A stretch of 64,000 bases of DNA. Source: Desulfosporosinus cupriresistens. GTDB taxonomy: Bacteria > Bacillota > Desulfitobacteriia > Desulfitobacteriales > Desulfitobacteriaceae. The position numbers were made by a program, and so were the translations under genes. This document shows positions 9,606-18,122 of the stretch, one piece after another (positions within the stretch are counted from its first letter, which is position 1; each line of letters starts with the position of its first letter). A model generated the notes under the pieces. It saw only the letters and a program-made list of their open reading frames with translations. It did not search any database and was not told where the DNA came from. The stretch spans positions 1 through 64,000 of the forward strand of contig NZ_MASS01000011.1 in assembly GCF_001707885.1 (NCBI RefSeq), written 5' to 3'.

Positions 9606-9630
9606 AGGGAAAAGAGAGGAAATGTGGAAA
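9606..9630 (+). promoter_or_regulatory. Sigma-H-like promoter for the metallophosphoesterase-STAND gene
   Basis: AGGGAAA (9606-9612), 13 nt, GGAAA (9626-9630). The spacing is identical to the site upstream of the SIR2 gene. The -10 box deviates at its last base. Confidence 0.4.
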
Positions 9631-9677
9631 TTAGTAGAGTAATACGTAATTACTGGTGCTAGAAAGGAGTGCTATCT

Positions 9678-12600
9678 TTGTCCTTCAGTATAGTACACTT
9701 ATCTGATTTACATATTGGAAAGGATGATCCGGTTTTTACTAGGACATTAAATAATCTTATTGAGGATATAAAAGATACTACAAAAAAGCAAGATTTACGG
9801 TTAGACGCTATTGCATTTACAGGGGATATTGTGGAAAAGGGCGGAACAGATAAGACATTTGAAATAGCCAATGAGTTTATCAATAGGCTTTTAAGTGAAG
9901 TTAACGTACCTAAAGAAAATCTATTAATTGTGCCGGGAAACCATGATATTCCCAGAAGATTAGCCGTTTCTACACTCCTGGAAAAACTAGCTCATGAAGA
10001 CTTTACTTATAAAGACAAATGCGATGAATACTGGGAATCTTTTGGAGCAAGGTATAAACTATTTAACGATTTTTTAACAAAAACGGGATGTTTAGAGAAT
10101 GCCTATAAAGGAATGTTTGGAGGGTTAATTAAAGATATTAGTACCGATATAGGGTCAATTAGGTTTTTTTTACTTAATTCTTCTTGGTCGACTACCGGCG
10201 ACAAGGATTTTGAAAATTTATACCTAGGTAGGTGGCAGCTTGAAAGTCTTGTGGAAATTAAGAACAAATTACCTAAAGCCGAATATAATATTGCTCTTTC
10301 TCACCACCCACTTGAATGGTTAAACAAGGATGAAAGAGAGATGATATTAAACTATATAAAAGACAAAAATCTATTGTCAGCAGAGACTTTATTGCACGGA
10401 CATATTCATGATGGCGCAATAGATATTAGTACGAATCCAGATGGATCGTTTGTATCACTAGTGTCTGGAATAGGGTTCCCCAATGCTCTTGATAGGGAAA
10501 AAGGACAACCGAAGATATCGCAATGTCGTTATGCAGTTTATAATTTTGATCTAAAAAGTCAACTACTGAATGTTTGGCTGAGAATAACCAGAGAAGATGG
10601 TAACTTCGTAAATGATACGATGCTTTACAAAGCAGGTGGCGAAAACGGCCATTTATCAATTCCAATTAAACAATATGTTAAAACTGAAACTATTGCCAAT
10701 AAAGTTCCTTTACCTTCGAACGTTAAAGTTGATGCTGTTCCATTTCTGACAGATTGGGTTGGGAGAAGTGATGAACTCATAACCCTATTAAATCCTAGTT
10801 ACAAAGTTGTAGCTATTACTGGGGTAGGGGGGCAAGGAAAGACATGGTTGGCTGCTGAATTTTCTCGTAGACATTCTAGAGGTGGAGTAAATGCATATTT
10901 CGATTTAGGTGTATGGGTAGATTGCCGTGAGTTACCCGTTTCAATTCATACAAAGATTATAGAACTCTTAGATGCAATCACTGGTGGTCAAGAATCTGAA
11001 ATTTTGTTTAGAGACGAAACGCAAGAAGATACAGTAAAAAGATTCATGTCTCATATTCAAAATCATAAATTGCTAATCGTTTTTGACAATATTGATGCGT
11101 ATGTTAATGAGGAAAGTGAAACCGTTACTAATGAATTTAAACCAATATTAGATGCCATCTTGAATGGTGAGCATAATAGTAAGATAATTTTAACGAGTAG
11201 AAAACCTATTAACGATTCTAGAGGAGCCTTTAGACAAATAAATTTACCGGGTTTATCCTCGGATGAAGTAATTGAATATTTTACCAGAAGAAATATTGAA
11301 TTAGTTGGAGACAATGATCGAAAATATTGCCAAAAACTCGTTAAACTTACTAATGGTCACCCATATTGGCTGGGTTTAATTGCAGGGCAAATACTGGCAA
11401 GAAAAGACACTTTGAAGCATTGTATATCAAACTTCGGTGATGGTGAAACAACGACTCGAGGAAGCATTAAAGAGTATTTTGATACGATATGGGGGCAACT
11501 AAATAAAGATAGCAAAAAATTATTAAGGCACATAGGAGAAGTTCCACGTCCCTTAACCGACAACCAGATAAAACGTGTAATTACCGATATTAGTTCAACT
11601 AAAACTGGCCAAGCTATTCGTAAGTTAGAAAAGTTGGGGCTATTACGTCGACATGAAGATTCTATTTTACATACATGGGAGTATCAAGTTCATCCGTTAG
11701 TTAGAGAATTTCTTCATGAGAGTTACTCGCCGAGCGCTCAAAGAAAGTATGTTTCAAGAGTTTTATGTATCTTTCTACATCCATCTTTAGTCGAAAAATT
11801 ATTTTCGAACACCGAAGCTCTTGATAAAATCAATGTCTCCATGAGCGCAAATAATCTCGCTGATTCGATAGAAACATGTTTAAACTCCAGGAATTACAAA
11901 GAAGGACTAGAGTTACTAGAACGATATCGTGCGGTACTTTATGACAGTGGATATCATCATAAATTTTGTTCATTAGCATGTCAGATATTAGATTTGGTCA
12001 AATGGGAAGAGTTTAGACTTGTTGACCGGAATCGAGGAGCAAAATTACTTAGTATTGTAATCGAAAAACTTTGGCTCGTGGGAGATAATAAAAGATGTGT
12101 TGAGTATCTGGATCATTTTAGCATGTCAGTTGAACCTGATACGAATCAGTATTTAGGTTATTTAAGTCTTGCTGCTTGGATCGAATGGCAACAAGGAAAA
12201 TTCGTAGAATCAATAATAACTGCCGATGAGTGTAAGGTTTTGGCTAAGAAACTCAATTCAGCAGCTTGGGTATTTAATGATCCTTTTTATACGCGTGCGT
12301 TAGCTCTCCGTGATAGTGGGGATAATGAGGAAGCTGTTAAATTTTTTAAAGGGCGCAACAAATCTACAAACAACATGAGCTCTTCTGATTTGGGTAATAT
12401 TGCTAGGTGTTATTATAATTTAGGCAGGCATGAAGAAGCTGAGGAGTTTTTGCGTCAATCTTTGGTTCAACTATTAAAAGGTAATGATTACATTTCAAAA
12501 ATGAACTGCGGTTATGCTTACCTTTGGATCGCAGAGAATTTATTTTCCCAAAAGAGAGTATTTGAAGCTAAAGCGTTTCTTGTTTTAGCAAAAGATATAT

Positions 12601-12767
12601 GGAATACATATTGTCCAGGTCTTCTCCCCAAAACAAAATATGTTGAAGAAAAATTATTGCAAACTGATTATGATGAACCAATAACACTATTGGAAGCACA
12701 TGAGTGGGAGAAAAGATTTTTAGAAGTCCAGCCGAGTTTACTAATGTCTGCAAAACTAAGAAAATAA
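9678..12767 (+). CDS. Calcineurin-like phosphoesterase - NB-ARC - TPR protein (STAND)
   Basis: The N-terminal 330 residues form a binuclear metallophosphoesterase: SDLHIG (9-14), TGDIVE (near 49), PGNHDI (near 87), SHHPLEW (near 210) and HGHIHDG (near 242). An NB-ARC/STAND ATPase follows, with Walker A GVGGQGKT (near 384), Walker B LLIVFDNID (near 466) and sensor IILTSRKP. Winged-helix and TPR-like repeats occupy about 600-1029. This effector-NTPase-sensor order is that of bacterial NLR-like defence proteins, with a phosphoesterase in the effector place. TTG 9678 has AAAGGAG at suitable spacing; GTG 9669 overlaps that site. It stands alone behind a sigma-H-like promoter. The antiviral role and substrate are inferred. 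Confidence 0.8.
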   Translation: MSFSIVHLSDLHIGKDDPVFTRTLNNLIEDIKDTTKKQDLRLDAIAFTGDIVEKGGTDKTFEIANEFINRLLSEVNVPKENLLIVPGNHDIPRRLAVSTLLEKLAHEDFTYKDKCDEYWESFGARYKLFNDFLTKTGCLENAYKGMFGGLIKDISTDIGSIRFFLLNSSWSTTGDKDFENLYLGRWQLESLVEIKNKLPKAEYNIALSHHPLEWLNKDEREMILNYIKDKNLLSAETLLHGHIHDGAIDISTNPDGSFVSLVSGIGFPNALDREKGQPKISQCRYAVYNFDLKSQLLNVWLRITREDGNFVNDTMLYKAGGENGHLSIPIKQYVKTETIANKVPLPSNVKVDAVPFLTDWVGRSDELITLLNPSYKVVAITGVGGQGKTWLAAEFSRRHSRGGVNAYFDLGVWVDCRELPVSIHTKIIELLDAITGGQESEILFRDETQEDTVKRFMSHIQNHKLLIVFDNIDAYVNEESETVTNEFKPILDAILNGEHNSKIILTSRKPINDSRGAFRQINLPGLSSDEVIEYFTRRNIELVGDNDRKYCQKLVKLTNGHPYWLGLIAGQILARKDTLKHCISNFGDGETTTRGSIKEYFDTIWGQLNKDSKKLLRHIGEVPRPLTDNQIKRVITDISSTKTGQAIRKLEKLGLLRRHEDSILHTWEYQVHPLVREFLHESYSPSAQRKYVSRVLCIFLHPSLVEKLFSNTEALDKINVSMSANNLADSIETCLNSRNYKEGLELLERYRAVLYDSGYHHKFCSLACQILDLVKWEEFRLVDRNRGAKLLSIVIEKLWLVGDNKRCVEYLDHFSMSVEPDTNQYLGYLSLAAWIEWQQGKFVESIITADECKVLAKKLNSAAWVFNDPFYTRALALRDSGDNEEAVKFFKGRNKSTNNMSSSDLGNIARCYYNLGRHEEAEEFLRQSLVQLLKGNDYISKMNCGYAYLWIAENLFSQKRVFEAKAFLVLAKDIWNTYCPGLLPKTKYVEEKLLQTDYDEPITLLEAHEWEKRFLEVQPSLLMSAKLRK

Positions 12768-12850
12768 AGATAAACTAAGCAGGTCTATGCATACGGCGTT
12801 GGCGATACTTTCCTTATGCCACCTTCTAATAATTATATCCCTTACAAACC

Positions 12851-13026
12851 TGCGATGTGCGAAGATTTGATTTGGTTTTGGTCCTTTGGTCCTATTTAAA
12901 ATTTACGATATTGACAAACTTACTGATTAGGTCAGGCCTCCAATGTTAGGGGAAGGCTAAAAAGTAGGGTGAAAATCCCCACCTACGATAGCGGGGTTAA
13001 AACCAAATAATCTAAACGGCTTTGCA
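12851..13026 (+). repeat. Repeat family R2, copy 1 (about 175 bp, structured)
   Basis: It begins TGCGATGTGCGAAGATTTGA and ends near CTAAACGGCTTTGC; it is strongly conserved with 17615-17783. The centre, GTAGGGTGAAAATCCCCACC followed by TAC, can fold as a short stem. Both copies lie just after a plus-strand gene. The family is unknown to me. Confidence 0.65.
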
Positions 13027-13257
13027 GGGAATTGTAATCCAGAGCGACAACACGCACTGGATTTTTTACTTATATAGGCAAAAACGGGAGACGTTGATGA
13101 CTTTTCACAACAATTTGTCTAAACACAGTGGTATAATTAGGAATAAGTTGGAGGAGAGCGGTGTTAGCAAAGCTAAGAACTGGCCCGGACGCCAATTCCG
13201 TCAGTTGGCGGACAACTCAACGAAGCAATATTCCGGGCATGACGGCTGACAATTATT

Positions 13258-13480
13258 AACCACGCACTTATCCTTGCTAAGTTCAAAAAGAAATTACTTC
13301 CTTGATAAAGCCTACCAGCAGTTGAATGCCGAGTTTCAAAAGAAGGCCACTTTCGAAGGTTGGTAAGTATGGTTTGTGTGAAGAGATACTAGGTGACGTG
13401 AGTTGATGTACATATTAGGACGAACACCGCCGGGGTGAAGTCTTAGAACACAGAGGGCGTTGGAATATATGATGGGTTGC
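13258..13480 (+). repeat. Repeat family R1, copy C
   Basis: It has CCTTGCTAAGTTCAAAAAG and CCTTGATAAAGCCTACCAGC. Its downstream half (AAAAGAAGGCCACTTTCGAA, then GATACTAGGTG) is shared with copy G at 15539. Confidence 0.6.
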
Positions 13481-13535
13481 TGGCATCCCTGTCGTGACCG
13501 CGACAGATCTTAGCCCAAATTAGATTGGAGAGAAA

Positions 13536-14228
13536 ATGATGAAGACAATCGGTTTAATCGGAGGGATGAGCTGGGAATCATCGAGCGAATATTATCGCAT
13601 TATTAATGAAGAAGTTAAGCAGAGGCTTGGAGGTTTACATTCGGCGAAATGCATCCTATATAGTGTAGACTTCGAGGAAATAGAAAACTGTCAAAGAAAT
13701 GGTGAATGGGAAGAGGCTGCTAAGATTCTAACAGATGCTGCTCGAAGTCTTGAATTAGCAGGGGCAGATTTTATTGTCATTTGTACGAATACCATGCACA
13801 AAGTTGCTAACGAAATTCAGTCAGGCATCCAAATCCTATTACTTCACATTGCAGATGTCACTGCACAACAGGTTCTTCTTAGTGGAATCAAATCTATTGG
13901 CCTTTTGGGAACACGATATACCATGGAACAGGATTTTTATAAATCAATATTGGAGACTCAAGGAATAAAGGTTTTAGTTCCCAAGGAAACAGATAAAGTA
14001 ATAGTAAATACAGTAATTTATAACGAACTGTGTTTAGGAAAAATCGTAGATGAATCTAGGGCCAGATATAAACGGATAATTCAGGATTTGATTGGGCAAG
14101 GTGCAAATGGAATTATTCTAGGTTGTACAGAAATTGGTCTATTAGTCAAACCTGAGGACTTGCCTGTCCCTTTATTTGATACAACCTTACTTCACGCAAA
14201 AGAGGCGGTAAACTTAGCGCTAAAATAA
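13536..14228 (+). CDS. Aspartate/glutamate racemase family protein
   Basis: A cofactor-independent amino-acid racemase fold. The start KTIGLIGGMSWESSSEYY is the family signature. The two catalytic cysteines are seen in VICTNTMHKV (near residue 83) and LGCTEIGLL (near 194). The length of 230 residues is normal for the YgeA/RacX-like branch, and no break is visible. It probably interconverts L- and D-forms of an acidic or broad-range amino acid in the cytoplasm; substrate cannot be told. TTGGAGAG precedes the ATG; a second ATG three bases on is equally possible. It lies alone between R1 copies C and D, like a cassette. Confidence 0.88.
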   Translation: MMKTIGLIGGMSWESSSEYYRIINEEVKQRLGGLHSAKCILYSVDFEEIENCQRNGEWEEAAKILTDAARSLELAGADFIVICTNTMHKVANEIQSGIQILLLHIADVTAQQVLLSGIKSIGLLGTRYTMEQDFYKSILETQGIKVLVPKETDKVIVNTVIYNELCLGKIVDESRARYKRIIQDLIGQGANGIILGCTEIGLLVKPEDLPVPLFDTTLLHAKEAVNLALK

Positions 14229-14254
14229 TCTTGGGTATTTTCTCCTCCAATCAG

Positions 14255-14379
14255 CCCGTCACCCACGCCCTGCTAATCTCAAGAAGAAATAGCCGCCTCG
14301 ATAAAGGCTAGCTGTTTGTCTAGTGGAGTCTTTCGTGGTTGGGGGATTTGTATGGTAGGCGCGTGGATGGGTGCTAAGT
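14255..14379 (+). repeat. Repeat family R1, copy D
   Basis: It has CCCTGCTAATCTCAAGAAG and CTCGATAAAGGCTAGC. The ends (CACCCACGCC near 14260 and GGCGCGTGGATGGGTG near 14358) are inverted repeats, as in copy A. Confidence 0.6.
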
Positions 14380-14425
14380 TACTTATTCGCCCTCACAATC
14401 GGACTGTAGAAAAGGGGAATTAAAG

Positions 14426-14632
14426 ATGGCACGAAGAAAATGGAGCGGCGAAGAAATTGAAGAATATAGAAATAGGAATGGCATATTCTTTTATTTTAAC
14501 AAGGAAGATTCCAATTTTCTTGTTCCAAAAGCTTTCGGAATTGGTTGGACCTTAAACTGGGCTAATCCAATTTCTTGGGTAATTATTTTAGCGATAATAG
14601 GTCTCATTGGTTACCGTAAACTCATTAGGTAA
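14426..14632 (+). CDS. DUF5808 domain small membrane protein
   Basis: A 68-residue protein. The middle, NFLVPKAFGIGWTLNWANP, is the DUF5808 signature, followed by one transmembrane helix (ISWVIILAIIGLIGY) and a basic tail. AAAGGGG precedes the ATG. The family function is unknown; the protein probably sits in the cytoplasmic membrane. It is flanked by R1 copies D and H and has no operon partner. Confidence 0.75.
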   Translation: MARRKWSGEEIEEYRNRNGIFFYFNKEDSNFLVPKAFGIGWTLNWANPISWVIILAIIGLIGYRKLIR

Positions 14633-14687
14633 TAAAGTCCTTTTCAAAGAGTTAATTTTAGCGAAGATATATGATTGTGGTAAATCT

Positions 14688-14758
14688 CGCCACGTCAATT
14701 GCGCCCCGCTAACCTCAAGAAAAAATAATCACCTTGATAAAGCCTAGCAAGCAGTCTT
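14688..14758 (+). repeat. Repeat family R1, copy H (interrupted by intron fragment)
   Basis: It has CCCGCTAACCTCAAGAA and CCTTGATAAAGCCTAGCAAG and is cut at the same internal position as copy B, immediately before GTGCC. Confidence 0.6.
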
Positions 14759-14935
14759 GTGCCAAGAACGTGTTCGAAGAACACGATGCTGTATCAGTGA
14801 TGAATGTAGGTCCTTCGAAACCGGTTTATAGGAATTGGTTTCAAACAGCCGTAAGCTGCTTCAGACCGAAAGGCTTCGGTGGTGAACGTTACGGTCAAAA
14901 GCCGAGAATGATCTCGGCATGTATGGATTAGAGAG
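14759..14935 (+). mobile_element. Group II intron 5'-end fragment
   Basis: The first 130 bases are about 93% identical by eye to 5819-5945, the 5' part of the outer intron (for example GCCAAGAACGTGTTCGAAGA and CAAACAGCCGTAAGCTGCTT). After 14888 it diverges into a short hairpin (GCCGAGAATGATCTCGGC). It is a truncated intron copy inserted at the same site of another R1 repeat. Confidence 0.55.
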
Positions 14936-15095
14936 ACTTGCGCCTTGTTAAGTTCAAGAAGCACATGTGGTTTGAAATAACCGCACTGGATAAAGCCTAG
15001 CCAGAGGACAAGAACCGAGGCTTGTGTGTGGGGACACCGTAGGTGGTCCTTCTAACCGGAGAGCGGTGGGATTGGATCAAAAATATTTGGCCACA
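14936..15095 (+). repeat. Repeat family R1, copy E
   Basis: It has CCTTGTTAAGTTCAAGAAG, GGATAAAGCCTAGCCAGAGG and ACAAGAACCGAGGC, colinear with copy A, including the downstream GGTGGTCCTTCTAACCGGAG block. Confidence 0.6.
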
Positions 15096-15269
15096 TCCGG
15101 GTACAGTATTGTCACTATCTGATTAGTGCTTGCGTTGAGAATGATGGCCAATCAAATTTCTATACTGACTTTCTAACAGGATAATTAGAATTTTTGAAAG
15201 ATTATATAACACATGGGAGGACTTTAGAGGTATAATTGTCATAAAATGATTATACAGGGGGTAAATGGG

Positions 15270-15419
15270 ATGCCTAGAAAAACAAGAAGTGACTGTACTG
15301 TAGGGACATTCGAAAAGAAAGAGGGATTGCCTCCTGGGACAATCAGAAACCAGGATGGTAGAGACACTAGAAGTGACAAAAAGATCGGTACGATAAGAAA
15401 AGAAGCTAATAAGAAATGA
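15270..15419 (+). CDS. Small basic conserved-looking protein (49 residues)
   Basis: It starts MPRKTRSDCTVGTFEKKEGL and is rich in Lys, Arg and Gly. It has an internal near-repeat: TRSDCTVGTFEKK and TRSDKKIGTIRKE. GGGG precedes the ATG and a perfect terminator follows 7 nt after the stop, which supports a real transcription unit. I do not recognise a family and infer no function. Confidence 0.6.
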   Translation: MPRKTRSDCTVGTFEKKEGLPPGTIRNQDGRDTRSDKKIGTIRKEANKK

Positions 15420-15426
15420 AAAGCTA

Positions 15427-15451
15427 ACCTCGTTGCTAAAACGAGGTTTTT
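15427..15451 (+). terminator. Rho-independent terminator
   Basis: ACCTCGT (15427-15433), loop TGCTAAA, ACGAGGT (15441-15447), then TTTT. It ends the 49-residue gene. Confidence 0.8.
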
Positions 15452-15538
15452 GCCTTATTCCCCGCAGGGAGCATTGAGGTGGTCATTTCGTCCTGACTCA
15501 CAATTCTGGTAAAACCAGTAACTTCATCGAAAGTAAAT

Positions 15539-15790
15539 CACCACGCCTTGCGCCTTGCTACGATCAAGAAGAACAAGCAGTATGATAAAATTTAGTCAGC
15601 AGTAACATACCGAGTCTTTCAATTCCCCCGCTTTCCAAAAGAAGGTACTTTTGAAGGTGGGTTGGGATGAAGGATACTGGGTGTATTAGAGGTGCAGGTA
15701 GATGTTGCTCGATTGGATATGAACTTACCTGGGGCGTTGAGGGTAAAAGGCCTCTAACAGGTTATGCATGCAGGATGTTCTTACAATCGG
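15539..15790 (+). repeat. Repeat family R1, copy G
   Basis: It has GCGCCTTGCTACGATCAAGA and TGATAAAATTTAGTCAGCAG. The later part (AAAAGAAGGTACTTTTGAAG, GATACTGGGTG, GGGGCGTTGA) matches copy C. Confidence 0.55.
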
Positions 15791-15884
15791 ATAACAAATA
15801 GCGCTGCCTCTCATCAACAGGAAAGTTGGAGATGAGGGGATACGTTACATTTAATGCGTTATAAATATTTGGAGGATATTTAAT

Positions 15885-16634
15885 GTGGAGGAAAAAGAAC
15901 GATCGAAAATAGAAGCTAAAAATAAAATAGAAAATAGATTACATAATTTGAGAATATTTCTGATTAATAATAAAATATTTTTAGATGTTTTTGTCACGCT
16001 ATTAGTTGGTTTCATGGCTGCTACTTTAGCATATCAGGCTAATCAAATTGCCGAGAAACAAACAACTATAATGGAAATCCAGGCAATGCCCCAATTTACT
16101 CTTAGTTCGATGCAGGTTGAAACTTTAAATGGGGGTCAATATGGTATCATTGTTAATAATGATGGAAGTCCTGTAAGAGGTTTAACTTATAATTTGGCAG
16201 TGTTTTTAAGTATCGGCACAAAGAATAAAAAAATTTCAATTCCCATCGATGGTTTTTATGGTGAAGATGATTTCACAAATAATGGGAAGGGGAAAATATT
16301 AACTATTTATGGGACAGAGAGTGAAGAAATGTACTCAAACATAGAAAAAGAAATGGGCCAATTAATCAAAAGCATGAATCAACCTACTACCTTTAGAATA
16401 TTACAGTATGCTAGATTAAATTATATGGATGTATTAGGCAAATTTCATAACGATTATTTTGTTATTCCCTTGGTATCTACGGGAATGTTACTTACTCCTG
16501 AAGAAGGTGAAAAGGTTTTCCGAGAATATGAAAATGGTAATAAAATCAGCTTAAAAACCGTAACCTCTTCAGACTTACAAAAGATTATTAATTCTAAGTT
16601 TTTAAAAACGCTGCATGATACCGATTTCAGGTAG
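15885..16634 (+). CDS. Membrane-anchored protein of unknown function
   Basis: A 249-residue protein: a charged N-terminal segment, one transmembrane helix (FLDVFVTLLVGFMAATLAY, near residues 33-51), a short coiled stretch (QANQIAEKQTTIMEIQA), then a soluble beta-rich domain of about 170 residues. GTG 15885 is used because the overlapping ATG at 15883 runs into a stop after nine codons; GGAGG is 9 nt upstream. The gene lies alone between R1 copies G and F. I do not recognise the soluble domain. Confidence 0.65.
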   Translation: MEEKERSKIEAKNKIENRLHNLRIFLINNKIFLDVFVTLLVGFMAATLAYQANQIAEKQTTIMEIQAMPQFTLSSMQVETLNGGQYGIIVNNDGSPVRGLTYNLAVFLSIGTKNKKISIPIDGFYGEDDFTNNGKGKILTIYGTESEEMYSNIEKEMGQLIKSMNQPTTFRILQYARLNYMDVLGKFHNDYFVIPLVSTGMLLTPEEGEKVFREYENGNKISLKTVTSSDLQKIINSKFLKTLHDTDFR

Positions 16635-16666
16635 TATGCGGTTAGCATAATCAATACTAAATCATA

Positions 16667-16712
16667 ACCCGCCGCTTACACCTTGCTAAGCTCAAGAAGA
16701 ACATGCTTATTT
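16667..16712 (+). repeat. Repeat family R1, copy F (short)
   Basis: CACCTTGCTAAGCTCAAGAA followed by GAACATGC; only the left half of the repeat is present. Confidence 0.55.
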
Positions 16713-16754
16713 CTTAAACTCGATCTACACTCCAGAAAGATGTGAAATTAGGAA

Positions 16755-17537
16755 ATGATTGATATGGTTATCAAAAATATGTGGCCAATTATTATGTTGC
16801 TTCTATCTGCTTTGATTGGATACCAATTCAGTAGAAGATCTAAAGGGAATGACCTATTTCTGGAAAGTTTAACAAAGAGCTACGAAAATGTTTACTTTCC
16901 AATGTACATAAGGCTTAAAAAAATTAAGGAACAGAATGACGAGCAAAAATTAGAACTTTTGGAAGAGTTTTTTAAAGGTTATTATTCTTACGAGTCAACA
17001 ATAAAATTGATTGCTCCAGTTTCTCTGCTTGAAAGATTCTTTGATATATACCTGAAATATTTAGTTTTTACCAGACAACGTGATGAAAGTAGCAAAGAAA
17101 ATTTATGGAAAAACTTCGAAGATTTTTATGTCTCTATAGAAAATGAATTCTGGGAAGCACATGAAATTATTTATAAGGATTACTTTATATCAAAAGCACT
17201 AATTAAGAAAAATCCTTTTTTGGGAATTATTATGGAATTAAGTATTTTACTTTTTAATATTACTACATTTCTATTATACTTGACCGGGTCAATATTATAT
17301 TTTTCTATATGGAATTATTTTCAGAGTTTATCTATTTTCCCGGTCTGGTGGACGCTTAAAGATGCTATTCTATTATTCTTGTGTACGTTGGTAATTCAAT
17401 CTTTCATGTTAATTATTTCAAGCTGGTATGTAGCAATGCGAAATAAAAGGACGAATGGACTGCTATCTAAAAAGCTAGAGAAAAGGGCAAAGAAGATCTG
17501 GCAGGGAATTATACGTTTAATAAGAAGACATAGATAG
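16755..17537 (+). CDS. Three-helix membrane protein of unknown function
   Basis: A 260-residue protein. It has an N-terminal transmembrane helix (MWPIIMLLLSALIGYQF), a helical charged middle (about residues 30-150), two further transmembrane helices (about 157-182 and 200-225) and a strongly basic tail. The start is weakly supported (TTAGGAA before ATG 16755); ATG 16764 is an alternative. It is followed by repeat R2 copy 2. Family not recognised; the membrane-effector look and setting are compatible with defence but do not show it. Confidence 0.65.
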   Translation: MIDMVIKNMWPIIMLLLSALIGYQFSRRSKGNDLFLESLTKSYENVYFPMYIRLKKIKEQNDEQKLELLEEFFKGYYSYESTIKLIAPVSLLERFFDIYLKYLVFTRQRDESSKENLWKNFEDFYVSIENEFWEAHEIIYKDYFISKALIKKNPFLGIIMELSILLFNITTFLLYLTGSILYFSIWNYFQSLSIFPVWWTLKDAILLFLCTLVIQSFMLIISSWYVAMRNKRTNGLLSKKLEKRAKKIWQGIIRLIRRHR

Positions 17538-17614
17538 TTAAGGAAGTTCATTATAACAAAGTTTTAATTTTAAATGCATTAGGGAAGTGATGATTAATTT
17601 TGAACATAACTAAC

Positions 17615-17783
17615 TGCGATGTGCGAAGATTTGATTTGGTTTTGATCCTATTTATAAATTCGGGAATTTGATAACATACTGATTAGGTCAGGCCTCCATT
17701 GTTAGAGGAAGACTAAAAAGTAGAGTGAAAGTGCCCACCTGCGAGAGCGGGGTTAAAAAACAAATAATCTAAACGGCTTTGCG
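17615..17783 (+). repeat. Repeat family R2, copy 2
   Basis: Near-identical to 12851-13026 in three blocks: TGCGATGTGCGAAGATTTGA, CTGATTAGGTCAGGCCTCCA and ATAATCTAAACGGCTTTGC. Small indels lie between the blocks. Confidence 0.65.
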
Positions 17784-17888
17784 GGTATTGGTGAGGTAAA
17801 AATCTATTTTGATTAATCCAGGGTTTTTAAACGCCCTGGATTTAATTTTATAGGCTAGATTGAATGTATAATATGTGTTGAAGTTATT

Positions 17889-17921
17889 TGTCAGATCGTT
17901 TGGATGAACTGACTTTTTTTG
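17889..17921 (+). terminator. Terminator-like hairpin
   Basis: GTCAG, a 14-nt loop, CTGAC, then a run of seven T. The short stem gives moderate confidence. Confidence 0.4.
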
Positions 17922-17952
17922 TTTTTCTTGGGATTATTACTAGAACAATAGC

Positions 17953-17977
17953 AGGTAATAGAGGAAAGATGTGGAAA
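17953..17977 (+). promoter_or_regulatory. Sigma-H-like promoter for the zinc-ribbon gene
   Basis: AGGTAAT (17953-17959), 13 nt, GGAAA (17973-17977). The surrounding text (TTCTTGGGATTATT upstream, GATGTGG at the -10) also matches the SIR2 leader near 2690. Confidence 0.4.
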
Positions 17978-18122
17978 GTTTAATGTGACCTTTCAATGAA
18001 AGGGACTTAGTAATAGTAATCTCAAAATATATTGATTACCCGAATAGATATTCGGGATTTATAAATTCGCGTAAATGGTGCCGCCTTATCATGTGGCGGA
18101 AGATAACATTGGAGGTATTATT

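Larger units (their letters stand above)
12768..13535. other. Repeat-filled intergenic region
   Basis: It contains one copy each of repeat families R2 and R1, listed separately. A GTG at 13162 has GGAGGAG upstream and TATAAT at about 13132, and could start a 32-codon peptide. Another short frame starts at ATG 13097. Neither is convincing as a gene. Confidence 0.3.

Noticed and set aside
12955-12995. GGGTGAAAATCCCCACC resembles part of the FMN riboswitch
   Set aside because: Only this short hairpin matches. The other conserved helices of the FMN aptamer are absent, and no riboflavin gene follows.
5554-16712. R1 repeats as integron attC sites
   Set aside because: The layout is cassette-like, but I could not find paired RYYYAAC and GTTRRRY core sites or any integrase gene.
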